Both the position numbers and the translations under genes were made by a program. From Peribacillus huizhouensis (GTDB lineage: Bacteria; Bacillota; Bacilli; Bacillales; DSM-1321), in contig NZ_JACJHX010000002.1 in assembly GCF_014138605.1 (NCBI RefSeq), forward strand, positions 473,568 to 537,567: a DNA stretch of 64,000 nt, in the 5' to 3' direction. Below are positions 16,398 through 24,680 of this stretch, piece by piece (position 1 is the stretch's first letter; every line of letters begins with the position of its first letter). The notes under the pieces were generated by a model. That model did not search any database. It was given only the letters and a program-made list of their open reading frames with translations, and was not told where the DNA came from.

Positions 16398-17237
16398 TTA
16401 GCTAAGAGTACTACTGAAGGATTGCACTGGCCGAATAATGGTCCGTTCTTCAAACACACGACGAATCGTTTGAATAAGCCCATCTTCCGCATCATCGGTA
16501 TAAACATATAATCGTTCTGGTGCAATCGAAATAAGCGGTGCAAGTGCTGTCGAGTCAATATAAATCGGGTACCCTCCCAATAGCCTTCGATCCATCATTC
16601 TCGTGAAGTCGTCCTTTTCCAACCTCTGATAAGATTCATCAAAAAAAGCAAAGTTTTCTTGATGCACTAAATGGACCGTTTGTAATTGAGACTGACGTTT
16701 ATTAAGGAAGTCACGTAGTGTAGCAATAAAATTTTGATAATCTTGTTCAAGTTTATACTCATCAATCGCAAGACCGGCATAATGCTCCAAAGATTCAAAA
16801 AAACCCTTTAATCGAAACGTCGCAATCGATTCAAATGAAAAAGATTTCGCTTCGGTTAGTACATCCTGAATAGATTCGGCAATCGCTGCTTTTGCCTCTT
16901 TAAATCCAGCACTTGAACCGACCTTCATCTCGCCTTCAACAATCGAAGCGGCAATGTCGAGAATTGCATCCACTTCGTCCTGTTCCTCAAATAAAAACTT
17001 CTCGCGAATTGTATGCTCAAGACCATCCCTCACCTTTTCCTCTACTAAAAACGTGTAAAACACATCACTTAATAACCGGTGAACATCATCCAAATGCCGC
17101 TCTTCTACCGTAATGATGATTCCTTCTTCCGAAACAAATTGTATATATGAATGCAGTTCTGCCCCTAAAGGGTGGACAGATACGAATTGGAGCCATTTAC
17201 ATGCCTCTGTATCATTTTGAAAATAAATATGTACCAA
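16398..17237 (-). CDS. ytxC: Putative sporulation protein YtxC
   Basis: A 279-aa protein of the YtxC family, identified from its place between dnaI and thrS and its family blocks: an N-terminal part (HPLGAELHSYIQFVSEEGIIITVEER split over about 23-50), VEEKVRDGLEHTIREKF (about 65), FRLKGFFESLEHYAGLAIDE (about 145) and LLGGYPIYIDSTALAPLI (about 223). No membrane helix or signal is seen. In B. subtilis the gene is sporulation-related but its biochemical role is not known. Confidence 0.88.
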   Translation of the reverse strand: MVHIYFQNDTEACKWLQFVSVHPLGAELHSYIQFVSEEGIIITVEERHLDDVHRLLSDVFYTFLVEEKVRDGLEHTIREKFLFEEQDEVDAILDIAASIVEGEMKVGSSAGFKEAKAAIAESIQDVLTEAKSFSFESIATFRLKGFFESLEHYAGLAIDEYKLEQDYQNFIATLRDFLNKRQSQLQTVHLVHQENFAFFDESYQRLEKDDFTRMMDRRLLGGYPIYIDSTALAPLISIAPERLYVYTDDAEDGLIQTIRRVFEERTIIRPVQSFSSTLS

Positions 17238-17361
17238 CGATACCCCCCCTATACGAAACGATTTGTTTCTATGTATATGGGATAAGCCCTTTTTTTAGAA
17301 GTGAACTAGAAGGAAAAACAGGGGAATTTGCATACAAAACCCGAATGGCATGAAAACACCA

Positions 17362-17508
17362 CTATTATGTAGCACGCTACACCTGCCTCATCACAATGGT
17401 GGGCGGTGAGGAGCCGGATTTTGGAGTACTTTCTTCATAAAGTAAGTCTACCTGCAAAGTAGATTGTTTACATTAGTAAGTCAGGAATCCCCGTCTCGAT
17501 GTCCTCAT
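17362..17508. repeat. R2-type dispersed repeat, long copy
   Basis: ATGTAGCACGCTACACC with GGTGGGCGGTGAGGAGCCGG ATTTTGG, then a variable centre, then TTAGTAAGTCAGGAATCCCC and CGATGTCCTCATTC. GTAGC-AC-GCTAC is a perfect small palindrome. The gap 17238-17688 holds this element, an R1 remnant (17560-17612) and the dnaI terminator; no gene. Confidence 0.6.
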
Positions 17509-17509
17509 T

Positions 17510-17541
17510 CAAAAAAGAGGTCGCCCCAAAAGATGACCTAA
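17510..17541 (-). terminator. Terminator downstream of dnaI
   Basis: Reverse strand AGGTC-ATCTTTTGGGGC-GACCT followed by CTTTTTT. The stem is short, so confidence is moderate. Confidence 0.5.
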
Positions 17542-17688
17542 AGTTCTATACCCGTTCTTTGCCACATTAACATGCAGTAAAACCCACTGATTGAAGTTTC
17601 ACTTTATCATGCATGTATACGTCAAATAAACGATAGATAGAAGATTTTAGGTCTAACTCTTTTGTATAGGACAACCTCTTACACGAAA

Positions 17689-18627
17689 TCAATGTCTTCT
17701 GTTTTTACCTTTTAATAAAAATGGTTCTGCTAAATATTTAATTCGTTCCATGACCCTAGCTGCTTTGACTTCTTCCTTCTCACCTCGTTGTGAGAACGTA
17801 AGATGTGTCTGCATCTCCACAAAGTTAAAGTTAGATGTAAAAAAGGTCGGCAAGTTCTCGAGCATTCTAAATTGTAAAATAGGACCGATTACCTCATCTC
17901 TTCCCCAGCTTGTCATGGACTCGGAGCCAATATCATCAAACATAAGGACTGGCGCTTTTTTGGCCATGTCGATCTTGTCATTAAACGTATTGTCCGTAAA
18001 TGATCCTTTCAATTCTCTTAGAAAATCTGGAACATAAATAAGTAATGAAGAAATCTCCTTCTTAGCGAGTTCATTTGCAATCGCACCAAGAAGATACGTT
18101 TTTCCAACTCCGAATTCTCCGTACAAATACAAACTTTTCTGCTTCTCCCCCGGCTTATAATCCATAATAAAAGCCATCGCTTTTTCCACTGCATCAATTC
18201 TATTCTCAGAAGCATCGCTACGATAAAAATCTTCCATTGTTGCCGCAAGAATATCTTTCGGTACATAGAAGCTTTGAATCAGCTTCTCTAGTTTCCGTTT
18301 TTTATCATCCATGACCTTACTCGGACAATCCTCATAATTCAAATCAATCATATTTCGCCGAATAACAAGCTTCGGATGGAAGCCTTGCAATAAATTTACA
18401 CACTCACCTAAGCTTGGGCACTTTTGACACTGCTTACTTTGGGAGGTAAACTCATACAGTTTCATCAAGCTCTTATCTAGCATTTCCTCGGTAATCTGCG
18501 AGCTGTTTTCATTCAAAAATAGACGGATCTGCTCATCATTAAGCACTTCTTTTTTCAAGTCTTCATATTGCTTTCGAAATTTATTAGTATTGGTTACCTT
18601 GTTAAAGGCATTGTTAATCCGTTCCAT
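17689..18627 (-). CDS. dnaI: Primosomal protein DnaI (helicase loader)
   Basis: A 312-aa AAA+ ATPase that loads the replicative helicase at the origin and during restart. The N-terminal domain carries a zinc motif (CQKCPSLGEC, about 73-82, with a later Cys); the C-terminal AAA+ domain shows Walker A GEFGVGKTYL (about 168-177), Walker B VLMFDDIGSE (about 228-237), sensor-like PTFFTSNFNF and the arginine-rich AARVMERIKYLAEPF. It follows dnaB by 7 bp on the same strand (operon) as in B. subtilis. Confidence 0.97.
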   Translation of the reverse strand: MERINNAFNKVTNTNKFRKQYEDLKKEVLNDEQIRLFLNENSSQITEEMLDKSLMKLYEFTSQSKQCQKCPSLGECVNLLQGFHPKLVIRRNMIDLNYEDCPSKVMDDKKRKLEKLIQSFYVPKDILAATMEDFYRSDASENRIDAVEKAMAFIMDYKPGEKQKSLYLYGEFGVGKTYLLGAIANELAKKEISSLLIYVPDFLRELKGSFTDNTFNDKIDMAKKAPVLMFDDIGSESMTSWGRDEVIGPILQFRMLENLPTFFTSNFNFVEMQTHLTFSQRGEKEEVKAARVMERIKYLAEPFLLKGKNRRH

Positions 18628-18634
18628 GCATACC

Positions 18635-20038
18635 TCACCCCCTGTCTTTCAAAATTCCTAATGACTCTTCAATCTTGCGTAGTCGTTCCGCCGATTGCTC
18701 ATTCAATTTAGTGGTTGTCTTTCCTTCTTTTTCACTGTCTTTCTCTTTATTCAACCACTCAGGCACAACTTCCGTTCGAACCGCTTTTCTTGTTGCTGTT
18801 TTGCCTTCTTTTTTCGTTTTGGCCCATTCTTGGTATTGACGATGTTCATTTTTAGCAAGTTCCATCGCCGCCTTGACGGTTATCACATTTTTCCTTGTCC
18901 AATGTGAAGCAATTTTTTCCATATAGGCTTTCGTTAGCTTCATATCTGTCTTTAGCATCACATATTCAATTAAGACATTTACAACACCAGGGTTTAATTT
19001 TTGATTAAAAAGAATTCCCTCAATAATTTGCAAATCAGCCTTTGTCGGTTCTGCCCCACCAGAAAGCTGCCTGAGTCGCTCTCTTGGTGAAATCATTTCA
19101 AGATGTCTTATATATTCTTCTTCCTTTGTTTTCGGCTCACTTGATTGAGTTCGATCCCGTTCAGGCTGTACGCGGTCCATTAAAGTTGGCAATTGATTTT
19201 GCGACTCGATTTGATACCAATCACGCGCAGATTTCCGCAATGTTTCAATATCAATTTCATTGTTGATATCAGCAGCACTAATGACGAGTTTTTGCATATC
19301 TAATACATCAATCCCATATAGAAACGAAAGCTTGGCAATCGTATCTTGAACATTGGGCGTGAAAGCTTTACGGGTGATTTGAGATGGTTTTACCCCAGAA
19401 TACAATAAATCGAAATTAAAGTCTTCCTTAAAACCTTCAAGTTCTTTGCCATCCTGTCGACCTATAAAACGCTTCTCTTGTTCAAGATTTAATTCTTCTT
19501 CTCCTTCATCTGACACATACAGAGATGTCTGTTGATCGGACGCAAAAATATCGGTAAAGCTCTTCGTTACTTGTACATATTCATTGGTTGGTATCGCGCC
19601 ATCACTAAAGAAATTTTTCAAACGATTGAAATGGACCTTGCCAATTTTTTTAAACAAATATACATTCAACATCCCATCATTGAAAAATTGCTTCGGTGTT
19701 AAAGGCGGATTCAACTCATAGATAAATTGTTTTCCTTCTTCTGTTTTTTTGCGGTATACATTCAAAAGACCGATACCTTCTAATTTATTTCTTGCCACAT
19801 AAATTTCATTTAAATTCAAGCCCATTGTGTTCATTAAGTTGTAATGCAAGGAAGATTGAGACCAAAGTCGATTTTCTTCCAATTCACTACACAATGTCAT
19901 ATATAAACTAGTGCAGATCGGACCGATAAGCGGTTGATACAGCAACGTCATTACTTTACGATCATAATCGTGAAGCAACCCTGTCGATGAAACGGTATAT
20001 CGATCAACAGGAAGTAATTCCTGCCAAGTGTTAGACAT
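18635..20038 (-). CDS. dnaB: Replication initiation and membrane attachment protein DnaB
   Basis: A 467-aa co-loader (not the helicase) acting with DnaD and DnaI to load helicase. Its N-terminal DnaD/DnaB winged-helix region (YTVSSTGLLHDYDRKVMTLLY, YLPLIGPICTSLYMTL-type sequence, about 12-45) and C-terminal DDBH2 domain (ISPRERLRQLSGGAEP, then LNPGVVNVLIEYVML and YMEKIASHWTRKNVITVKAAM, about 320-400) are present, with a charged tail. Start ATG after GGTCTGAAGGAAG. First gene of dnaB-dnaI. Confidence 0.96.
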   Translation of the reverse strand: MSNTWQELLPVDRYTVSSTGLLHDYDRKVMTLLYQPLIGPICTSLYMTLCSELEENRLWSQSSLHYNLMNTMGLNLNEIYVARNKLEGIGLLNVYRKKTEEGKQFIYELNPPLTPKQFFNDGMLNVYLFKKIGKVHFNRLKNFFSDGAIPTNEYVQVTKSFTDIFASDQQTSLYVSDEGEEELNLEQEKRFIGRQDGKELEGFKEDFNFDLLYSGVKPSQITRKAFTPNVQDTIAKLSFLYGIDVLDMQKLVISAADINNEIDIETLRKSARDWYQIESQNQLPTLMDRVQPERDRTQSSEPKTKEEEYIRHLEMISPRERLRQLSGGAEPTKADLQIIEGILFNQKLNPGVVNVLIEYVMLKTDMKLTKAYMEKIASHWTRKNVITVKAAMELAKNEHRQYQEWAKTKKEGKTATRKAVRTEVVPEWLNKEKDSEKEGKTTTKLNEQSAERLRKIEESLGILKDRG

Positions 20039-20099
20039 CTTCCTTCAGACCTTTCTTAAAAAAACCTTTATAGCATTAACAGTCCGCCAATTACCATGA

Positions 20100-20212
20100 A
20101 GGATAAATCATGTAGCACGCTACAATCGCCTCATTACAATAGCGGCGGTACGGAACCATTTTTCGAGGGGCCAATTAGTAAGTCACGAAGCCCCGTTCTC
20201 ATACCCTTCATA
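20100..20212. repeat. R2-type dispersed repeat
   Basis: CATGTAGCACGCTACAATCGCC with GCGGCGGTACGGAACC and AGTAAGTCACGAAGCCCCGTTC TCATACCCTTCAT. It is close in layout to the 17.37-kb copy but with a shorter centre. Confidence 0.6.
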
Positions 20213-20271
20213 ACCCAAAAGTTAATATACTCAGTTTATACTGCGTACAATAGACATCAAATCTTATAAAA

Positions 20272-20492
20272 AGGCTGTTTTCACATACTTTGTTGCTTTT
20301 CAATCATTTTTACACTAATAACCCGGGTTGATTTCCGTTGTAGAGGCGGTCTCAGAAGCCTCCTCAGTGCTTTGCACTTGCGGGGTCTCCCTCAACACGC
20401 TTTTCCCGCAGGGGTCTCGCACCTTCCACTACAATCAACATCTGTTCGAATTGGTTTCTTGCTAAAAACAACAATCTTTACGAAAAGAGCCT
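20272..20492. mobile_element. MITE-like element, 221 bp, with 6-bp target duplication
   Basis: Starts AGGCTGTTTTCACATACTTT and ends with the complement of AGGCTCTTTTCGTAAAGATT, giving imperfect terminal inverted repeats of about 29 bp. ATAAAA occurs directly on both sides (20266-20271 and 20493-20498), a target-site duplication. The GC-rich core (GCGGGGTCTCCCTCAACACG) is nearly identical to the 43,998 copy in inverse orientation; this copy lacks about 15 bp of the core. No ORF, so it would need a transposase in trans. Confidence 0.8.
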
Positions 20493-20644
20493 ATAAAAAA
20501 ACGGATGTATGTTGAATGAATGTGCTCAGTTTTTGACGGAATACAGAATAGTAATGTACCATTCTGTCGCATAAATCACAATACTAGATCGTTCATACAG
20601 CACTCGCATTTCTATACCTGAAGTACCCACTACTGTTGTGAGGG

Positions 20645-21090
20645 TCACTTTATCCCGCATTAACGGGTAGTCCCTCCCCCACCTCAAAATCGACGAAGCG
20701 TAGGTAGGGGATAACTGCCTAATCTAGTTGCGTCTCCTAGCCCTACTTAAGATCCAAACTACGCCACGCCGTGTTCCATCTTATGCTTGTGGACTATCAC
20801 AGGTCTTATGCGATCTTAGGTGACGTTCCCACATCAGTCGCCTCGCTTTTTGACGCAAAAGCCCGATTGGTGAGATACAGTGAAACTCGCCTTTTTGGTT
20901 TTCTAAAGTATAGTTGAGGCCCACAGGCTGTGGGTACTCAGACGAAGACATGAGCACGCGGCGTACTTAGTCTGAGTTCGTTGAATCGGATTCGTACTGT
21001 CGATTGATCGAAGCAGTAGCGAAGATCATAGCGACAGTAGAAAGGGATTCAGAAGAAACCCCCTATTGATATAAGGTTCACTTTATATCG
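20645..21090. repeat. R1 dispersed repeat, longest copy (about 445 bp)
   Basis: Starts TTTATCCCGCATTAACGGG and ends ATAAGGTTCACTTTAT-like, with the CCTCCCCCACCT/GTAGGTGGGG-like arms, an extra block (20720-20860) not in other copies, GGTGAGATACAGTGAAACT, CCCACAGGCTGTGGG, GGCGTACTTAGTCTGAG, GAATCGGATTCGTACTGTCG and GCGACAGTAGAAAGGG. With R2 and the MITE it fills the 1.1-kb gap between dnaB and nrdR; no gene is seen. Confidence 0.65.
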
Positions 21091-21094
21091 ATAG

Positions 21095-21131
21095 TGAAAA
21101 AAGAGCCAAAGTTAATAGCCCTTTAGCTCTG
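21095..21131 (-). terminator. Terminator of nrdR
   Basis: Reverse strand AGAGCTAAAG-GGCTATTAA-CTTTGGCTCT followed by TTTTT; the stem overlaps the last nrdR codons. Confidence 0.8.
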
Positions 21132-21590
21132 ATTCCGCTCTTTATCTATTAAGTCTTTTAACTCATCAATAAATACATTGATGTCTTTGAATTGGCGATA
21201 CACAGAAGCAAAGCGGACATAGGCCACTTCATCAACAGTCGCAAGCTTATTCATGACCATTTCACCAACTAAATCACTTTTCACTTCAGAAGCGGCTTCA
21301 TTTCTTAGTTCCTTTTCAATCGTGCTCGTAATGTCTTCTAATTCTTTGAGCGGTACAGGGCGTTTCTCACAAGCCCTAATTAAACCACGAAGAATTTTGT
21401 CAGGACTGAATTCTTCACGCGTACCGTCTTTCTTCACAACGATGAGCGGAGTTTCCTCCACTTTTTCGAATGTTGTAAACCGATAGCTACATTTCTCACA
21501 TTCACGTCTGCGGCGAATTGAACGGCTTTCATCGACTGGTCGGGAGTCAAGCACTCTAGTCCCATTATATTGGCATGATGGACATTTCAC
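21123..21590 (-). CDS. nrdR: Transcriptional repressor NrdR
   Basis: A 155-aa ATP/dATP-sensing repressor of ribonucleotide reductase genes. The N-terminal zinc ribbon [19 protein letters not shown] with [17 protein letters not shown] (CxxC..CxxC, about 3-40) is followed by the ATP-cone (about 49-139, [19 protein letters not shown] and [12 protein letters not shown]). Upstream of dnaB-dnaI as in B. subtilis (ytcG), though separated here by 1.1 kb of repeats. Confidence 0.98.
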   Translation of the reverse strand: MKCPSCQYNGTRVLDSRPVDESRSIRRRRECEKCSYRFTTFEKVEETPLIVVKKDGTREEFSPDKILRGLIRACEKRPVPLKELEDITSTIEKELRNEAASEVKSDLVGEMVMNKLATVDEVAYVRFASVYRQFKDINVFIDELKDLIDKERNQS

Positions 21591-21625
21591 AGTTAATCAG
21601 CTCCGTATTATGTAGTATTCCCGAT

Positions 21626-21745
21626 AAAGTGCAACCATTCCCACTGAGGGTCAGCCCACCATTCAGCGATTTACAGGCTGTTTATCCCCAACCTATTTTT
21701 GTTGATTCTCTCACAAGTATTACTGCTAGGAAAAAATCGGGATAA
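21626..21745. repeat. R1 repeat fragment
   Basis: GATAAAGTGCAACC, CCCACTGAGGG, CAGCGATTTACAGGCTGTTT, then ATCCCCAACCT and AAAAAATCGGGATAAAA: a diverged, rearranged R1 copy in the nrdR promoter region. Confidence 0.45.
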
Positions 21746-21888
21746 AAACGTCGTTTCCCAAAATTATGTTTCATCCCACATTTGCAGGCAGCAAGACACC
21801 CAGTAATAGATGTACTCACTTTTTAATATATCCATCTTATATAAATCTCCCTACTAGCACAAGAGTATTCGTTCAAACTCATGCCCCA

Positions 21889-22278
21889 CTATTTGGTACG
21901 AATGGAAGGAAGCTTTTGATCAAGAGTTTCATACGCAGCAAGGATTTGTTTTTTTAATAACTTATTAATTCCAATCGGAGACCATTTTTCTGTGGATACA
22001 GTAAAATCAACAGCAGTTTCTAAAGGCCTAACGGTAATAATCGTAATGATGATGTCCAAAGCCGGTGATTGTTTGGAATGGACAAAAATCTCCCCGTGCT
22101 CTTTTGAAACCGACTTGATCTCATATTGTTGCTTATTGCCAAAAATCTCTTCAATAACACGTATTGTCTGTTCAAAATTACTTTTATAATAACGAGTTTT
22201 CAGTTCTGCATCATGATGATGTTCACTTGATTCACATTGCTGACTAAATCGATTCGTAAACGTTTTCAACCAACCCAT
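21889..22278 (-). CDS. Conserved cytosolic protein of unknown function
   Basis: A 129-aa soluble protein beginning MGWLKTFTNRFSQQCES, with a His-rich EHHHDAELKTRYYK segment (about 20-33), then an alpha/beta region (VIEEIFGNKQQYEIKSVS; IITIITVRPLETAVDFTVST) and a C-terminal helix. The ELKTRYYK start block is, from memory, found in Bacillus proteins annotated only as cytosolic protein between speD and nrdR. No catalytic motif is evident. Ribosome site GAGATATGAGGAT. Confidence 0.75.
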   Translation of the reverse strand: MGWLKTFTNRFSQQCESSEHHHDAELKTRYYKSNFEQTIRVIEEIFGNKQQYEIKSVSKEHGEIFVHSKQSPALDIIITIITVRPLETAVDFTVSTEKWSPIGINKLLKKQILAAYETLDQKLPSIRTK

Positions 22279-22407
22279 ACTCTAAATCATCCTCATATCT
22301 CTTTTTACCTTATATTATACACGACTTAACAGTAAAACTCATTGAAAACTAATACCTCATCTGAACAAATACACAAACTTCTTTAATAAAACAAATTATC
22401 ATATAAT

Positions 22408-22442
22408 CAAAAAAGAGATGCATCATTTGCACCTCTTGTACT
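22408..22442 (-). terminator. Terminator of speD
   Basis: Reverse strand AAGAGGTGCA-AATGA-TGCATCTCTT followed by TTTTGA, 10 bp after the speD stop codon. Confidence 0.85.
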
Positions 22443-22450
22443 AGCCAAAA

Positions 22451-22831
22451 TTATATAGCACTTACTTCGCTTTTTTTCACTGAAACAGGACCCATACCTC
22501 GCGGAAGCTCCATGTTTTCGCGAATTTCTGCATTCAACGCGTCTGCAATATAATTAGCAGCAACATTCGGATTTAAATCTCCGCATGTATACACATCAAT
22601 GCTAGCATATCCGTGTTCCGGAAAACTATGAATAGTTAAGTGTGACTCAGATATAATGACAACCCCGCTAACTCCCTGCGGTGCGAATTTATGAAACGCT
22701 ACCTCACGTACCTCAGCACCTGATTTTAACGCAGCATCCACAAAAACTCTTTCAATATAATCCATATCATTTAGTTTTTCAAAGTCACAGCCCCAAAGCT
22801 CAGAAATTACATGTCTACCCATTGTTTCCAT
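22451..22831 (-). CDS. speD: S-adenosylmethionine decarboxylase proenzyme
   Basis: A 126-aa class 1B proenzyme that decarboxylates SAM for spermidine synthesis. Self-cleavage occurs before Ser in the [19 protein letters not shown] motif (about 62-80), creating the pyruvoyl group; the catalytic His and Cys (VYTCGDLNP, about 82-90) are present. It starts [15 protein letters not shown] with ribosome site AAGGGGGAATAGTAG. It follows gapB on the same strand as in B. subtilis, with 540 bp between, including a MITE remnant and a gapB terminator, so it is likely transcribed on its own. Confidence 0.97.
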   Translation of the reverse strand: METMGRHVISELWGCDFEKLNDMDYIERVFVDAALKSGAEVREVAFHKFAPQGVSGVVIISESHLTIHSFPEHGYASIDVYTCGDLNPNVAANYIADALNAEIRENMELPRGMGPVSVKKSEVSAI

Positions 22832-23091
22832 CTACTATTCCCCCTTTACATGATTAAGAATTCTGTAGAATACTATTCTACCAATAACTACCACGGGGGA
22901 AAGTTAGTCCAAAGAGGTCCTAACCCTTTAAGTAGCCATTATGGACTCTTATTCAAGAAGTTCACGATTGTTAGTATACTTTGTTTCAAAAAAATTTGCA
23001 ACAGCGTTTTTTTATTTTATTTAAAAATTTAAATTACGTGAAGGCTTATATGCCATTCTTTCTAACAATATTAAACTTCAAATTTTCAAAA

Positions 23092-23125
23092 ATAAAAAAG
23101 TGCCTTCATAATTTGAGGGCACTGA
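23092..23125 (-). terminator. Terminator between gapB and speD
   Basis: Reverse strand AGTGCC-CTCAAATTATGAA-GGCACT followed by TTTTTTA; 250 bp after gapB, beyond the MITE remnant. Confidence 0.75.
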
Positions 23126-23187
23126 AAAGTCCGTTCAAACGAATAGCCTACTGCATTTAGCATTTTCTCTATTTCATTATTTATACT

Positions 23188-23347
23188 AGACTGTTTTCGT
23201 CTACTTTGTGAAAATAAATTATATTTACACTACTATCCTGGGTTGATTTCCGTAACAGATACTCGCTTTCCACGGGCGGTCTCAGGAGCCTCGTATATTA
23301 ACTACAATCAACACTTGCTAAAAACAACAATCTTTACGAAAAGAGCC
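23188..23347. mobile_element. Degenerate, internally deleted MITE copy
   Basis: AGACTGTTTTCGTCTACTTTGTG at the left, CTGGGTTGATTTCCG, ACTCGCTTTCCACGGGCGGT and CTCAGGAGCCTC in the middle, and CAACAATCTTTACGAAAAGA at the right match the 20.27 and 44.0 kb elements, but about 80 bp of the core is gone and ends are mutated. Confidence 0.7.
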
Positions 23348-23375
23348 GTAGACAAAAATTTACTTATCACTTCAT

Positions 23376-24410
23376 TTAACTATGCACCATCACTTTTGAA
23401 AGGCTTTTCATTTTTGTACCTACTAATTTCACAAGGTCTACGACACGTTTCGAATATCCCCATTCGTTGTCATACCATGCTAGTACTTTAATTTTTCGTT
23501 GACCAATAACCATCGTTGATAAACCATCAATCGTTGCCGATTGTGGACTTGTATTAAAATCTATCGATACAAGTGGCTCCATTGAAATTTCTAAAATCCC
23601 TGCAAAAGCACCTTCTGAAGCTTTACGGAAGGCATCATTTACTTCTTCCACAGTTACATCACATCGAACGTCTACAACAAGGTCTACAAGCGACACGTTC
23701 GGCGTTGGTACCCGGAGCGCCATACCATGTATTTTCCCAGTTAATTGCGGTAACACGAGCGATAATGCCTTTGCCGCTCCAGTGCTTGTTGGAATAATAC
23801 TTTGTCCACAAGCGCGAGCACGTCTTAAATCCTTATGTGGATTATCGAGATTCTTTTGATCATTTGTGTAGGCATGGACAGTTGTCATCAACCCATTTTC
23901 AATACCGAACTGTTCATCCAAAATTTTCGCAACAGGTGCAAGACAATTGGTCGTACAAGAAGCATTTGATATAACAAAATGATGATTAACATCAAGTATA
24001 TCTTCATTAACACCCATGACGATCGTGACGTCTTCATTTTTTCCTGGGGCTGTTAAGACAACTTTTTTTGCACCTGCTTCAATATGAAGAGCTGCTTTCT
24101 CACGGTGATTAAATTTCCCAGTTGCCTCAATCACGATATCAACATCTAATTCTTTCCACGGAAGCAGCTTCGGATCACGATTATTTAGCAATTGAACTCG
24201 ACGACCATTTACTATAATGGCATCCTGCTCTGCAAAAACATCCCCTTCGAATTTCCCATGAATTGTATCATATTTAATTAAATGTGCTAACGTTTCAGCT
24301 GGATAACTTGCATTAATTGCTGTTACAACGAGATCATTATCTACAATAGCCTGACGAAAAACCATTCTCCCTATTCTTCCAAAACCGTTAATCGCGATTC
24401 TTGTGCTCAT
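23376..24410 (-). CDS. gapB: Glyceraldehyde-3-phosphate dehydrogenase 2 (gluconeogenic)
   Basis: A 344-aa cytoplasmic dehydrogenase. The N-terminal Rossmann motif INGFGRIGRMVFR and the catalytic ASCTTNCLAPVAK (Cys about 153) are intact, with the GAKKVVLTAPGK and WYDNEWGYSKRV blocks. GapB rather than GapA is inferred from the speD-gapB-coaE neighbourhood, the sequence (AINASYPAETLAHLIKYDTI) and the CcpN-type operators upstream. GapB works with NADP in the gluconeogenic direction. Start is ATG 24410 after AAGGGGGTTTGAAATT; the longer 24452 reading lacks similarity. Confidence 0.95.
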   Translation of the reverse strand: MSTRIAINGFGRIGRMVFRQAIVDNDLVVTAINASYPAETLAHLIKYDTIHGKFEGDVFAEQDAIIVNGRRVQLLNNRDPKLLPWKELDVDIVIEATGKFNHREKAALHIEAGAKKVVLTAPGKNEDVTIVMGVNEDILDVNHHFVISNASCTTNCLAPVAKILDEQFGIENGLMTTVHAYTNDQKNLDNPHKDLRRARACGQSIIPTSTGAAKALSLVLPQLTGKIHGMALRVPTPNVSLVDLVVDVRCDVTVEEVNDAFRKASEGAFAGILEISMEPLVSIDFNTSPQSATIDGLSTMVIGQRKIKVLAWYDNEWGYSKRVVDLVKLVGTKMKSLSKVMVHS

Positions 24411-24431
24411 AATTTCAAACCCCCTTGAATT

Positions 24432-24475
24432 AATGTTATACTTTTTTATCATAATTTTAAAATTAGTATAACATA
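24432..24475 (-). promoter_or_regulatory. Two CcpN-type operator boxes over the gapB promoter
   Basis: Reverse strand TATGTTATACT (24475-24465) matches the published CcpN pattern TRTGHYATAYW at all 11 positions and includes the likely -10 TATACT. A second box in inverse orientation, AATGTTATACT at 24432-24442, matches 10 of 11. Centres are 33 bp apart, about three helical turns. Confidence 0.7.
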
Positions 24476-24482
24476 TTTAAAT

Positions 24483-24496
24483 TGAAAGCGTTAATA
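24483..24496 (+). promoter_or_regulatory. CcpA catabolite-responsive element (cre) upstream of gapB
   Basis: TGAAAGCGTTAATA matches TGWAARCGYTWNCW at 13 of 14 positions, just upstream of the CcpN boxes. Confidence 0.55.
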
Positions 24497-24649
24497 AAAT
24501 ACAAGATTCTCTAATATTTTTTTCCTCATCATCAAAAATCATATTTCACCAGCTAAGGGCTATACTATATTAGTCATCTTCTCATTCCTTATTCTGATGA
24601 ATAATTACCCGCCAAAACCCAAAAATCATCTTAAAATTGGATTTTATTC

Positions 24650-24680
24650 AAAAAAAAAGAAGCTTATTTTAAGCTTCTAT
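24650..24680 (-). terminator. Terminator at the coaE stop codon
   Basis: Reverse strand AGAAGCTTAAAATAAGCTTCTTTTTTTTT: perfect stem GAAGCTTA..TAAGCTTC containing the coaE stop. Confidence 0.9.

Noticed and set aside
20100..21090. Dense repeats between dnaB and nrdR taken for a CRISPR array
   Set aside because: The repeats differ in length and sequence, have no regular spacers, and no cas gene is near.
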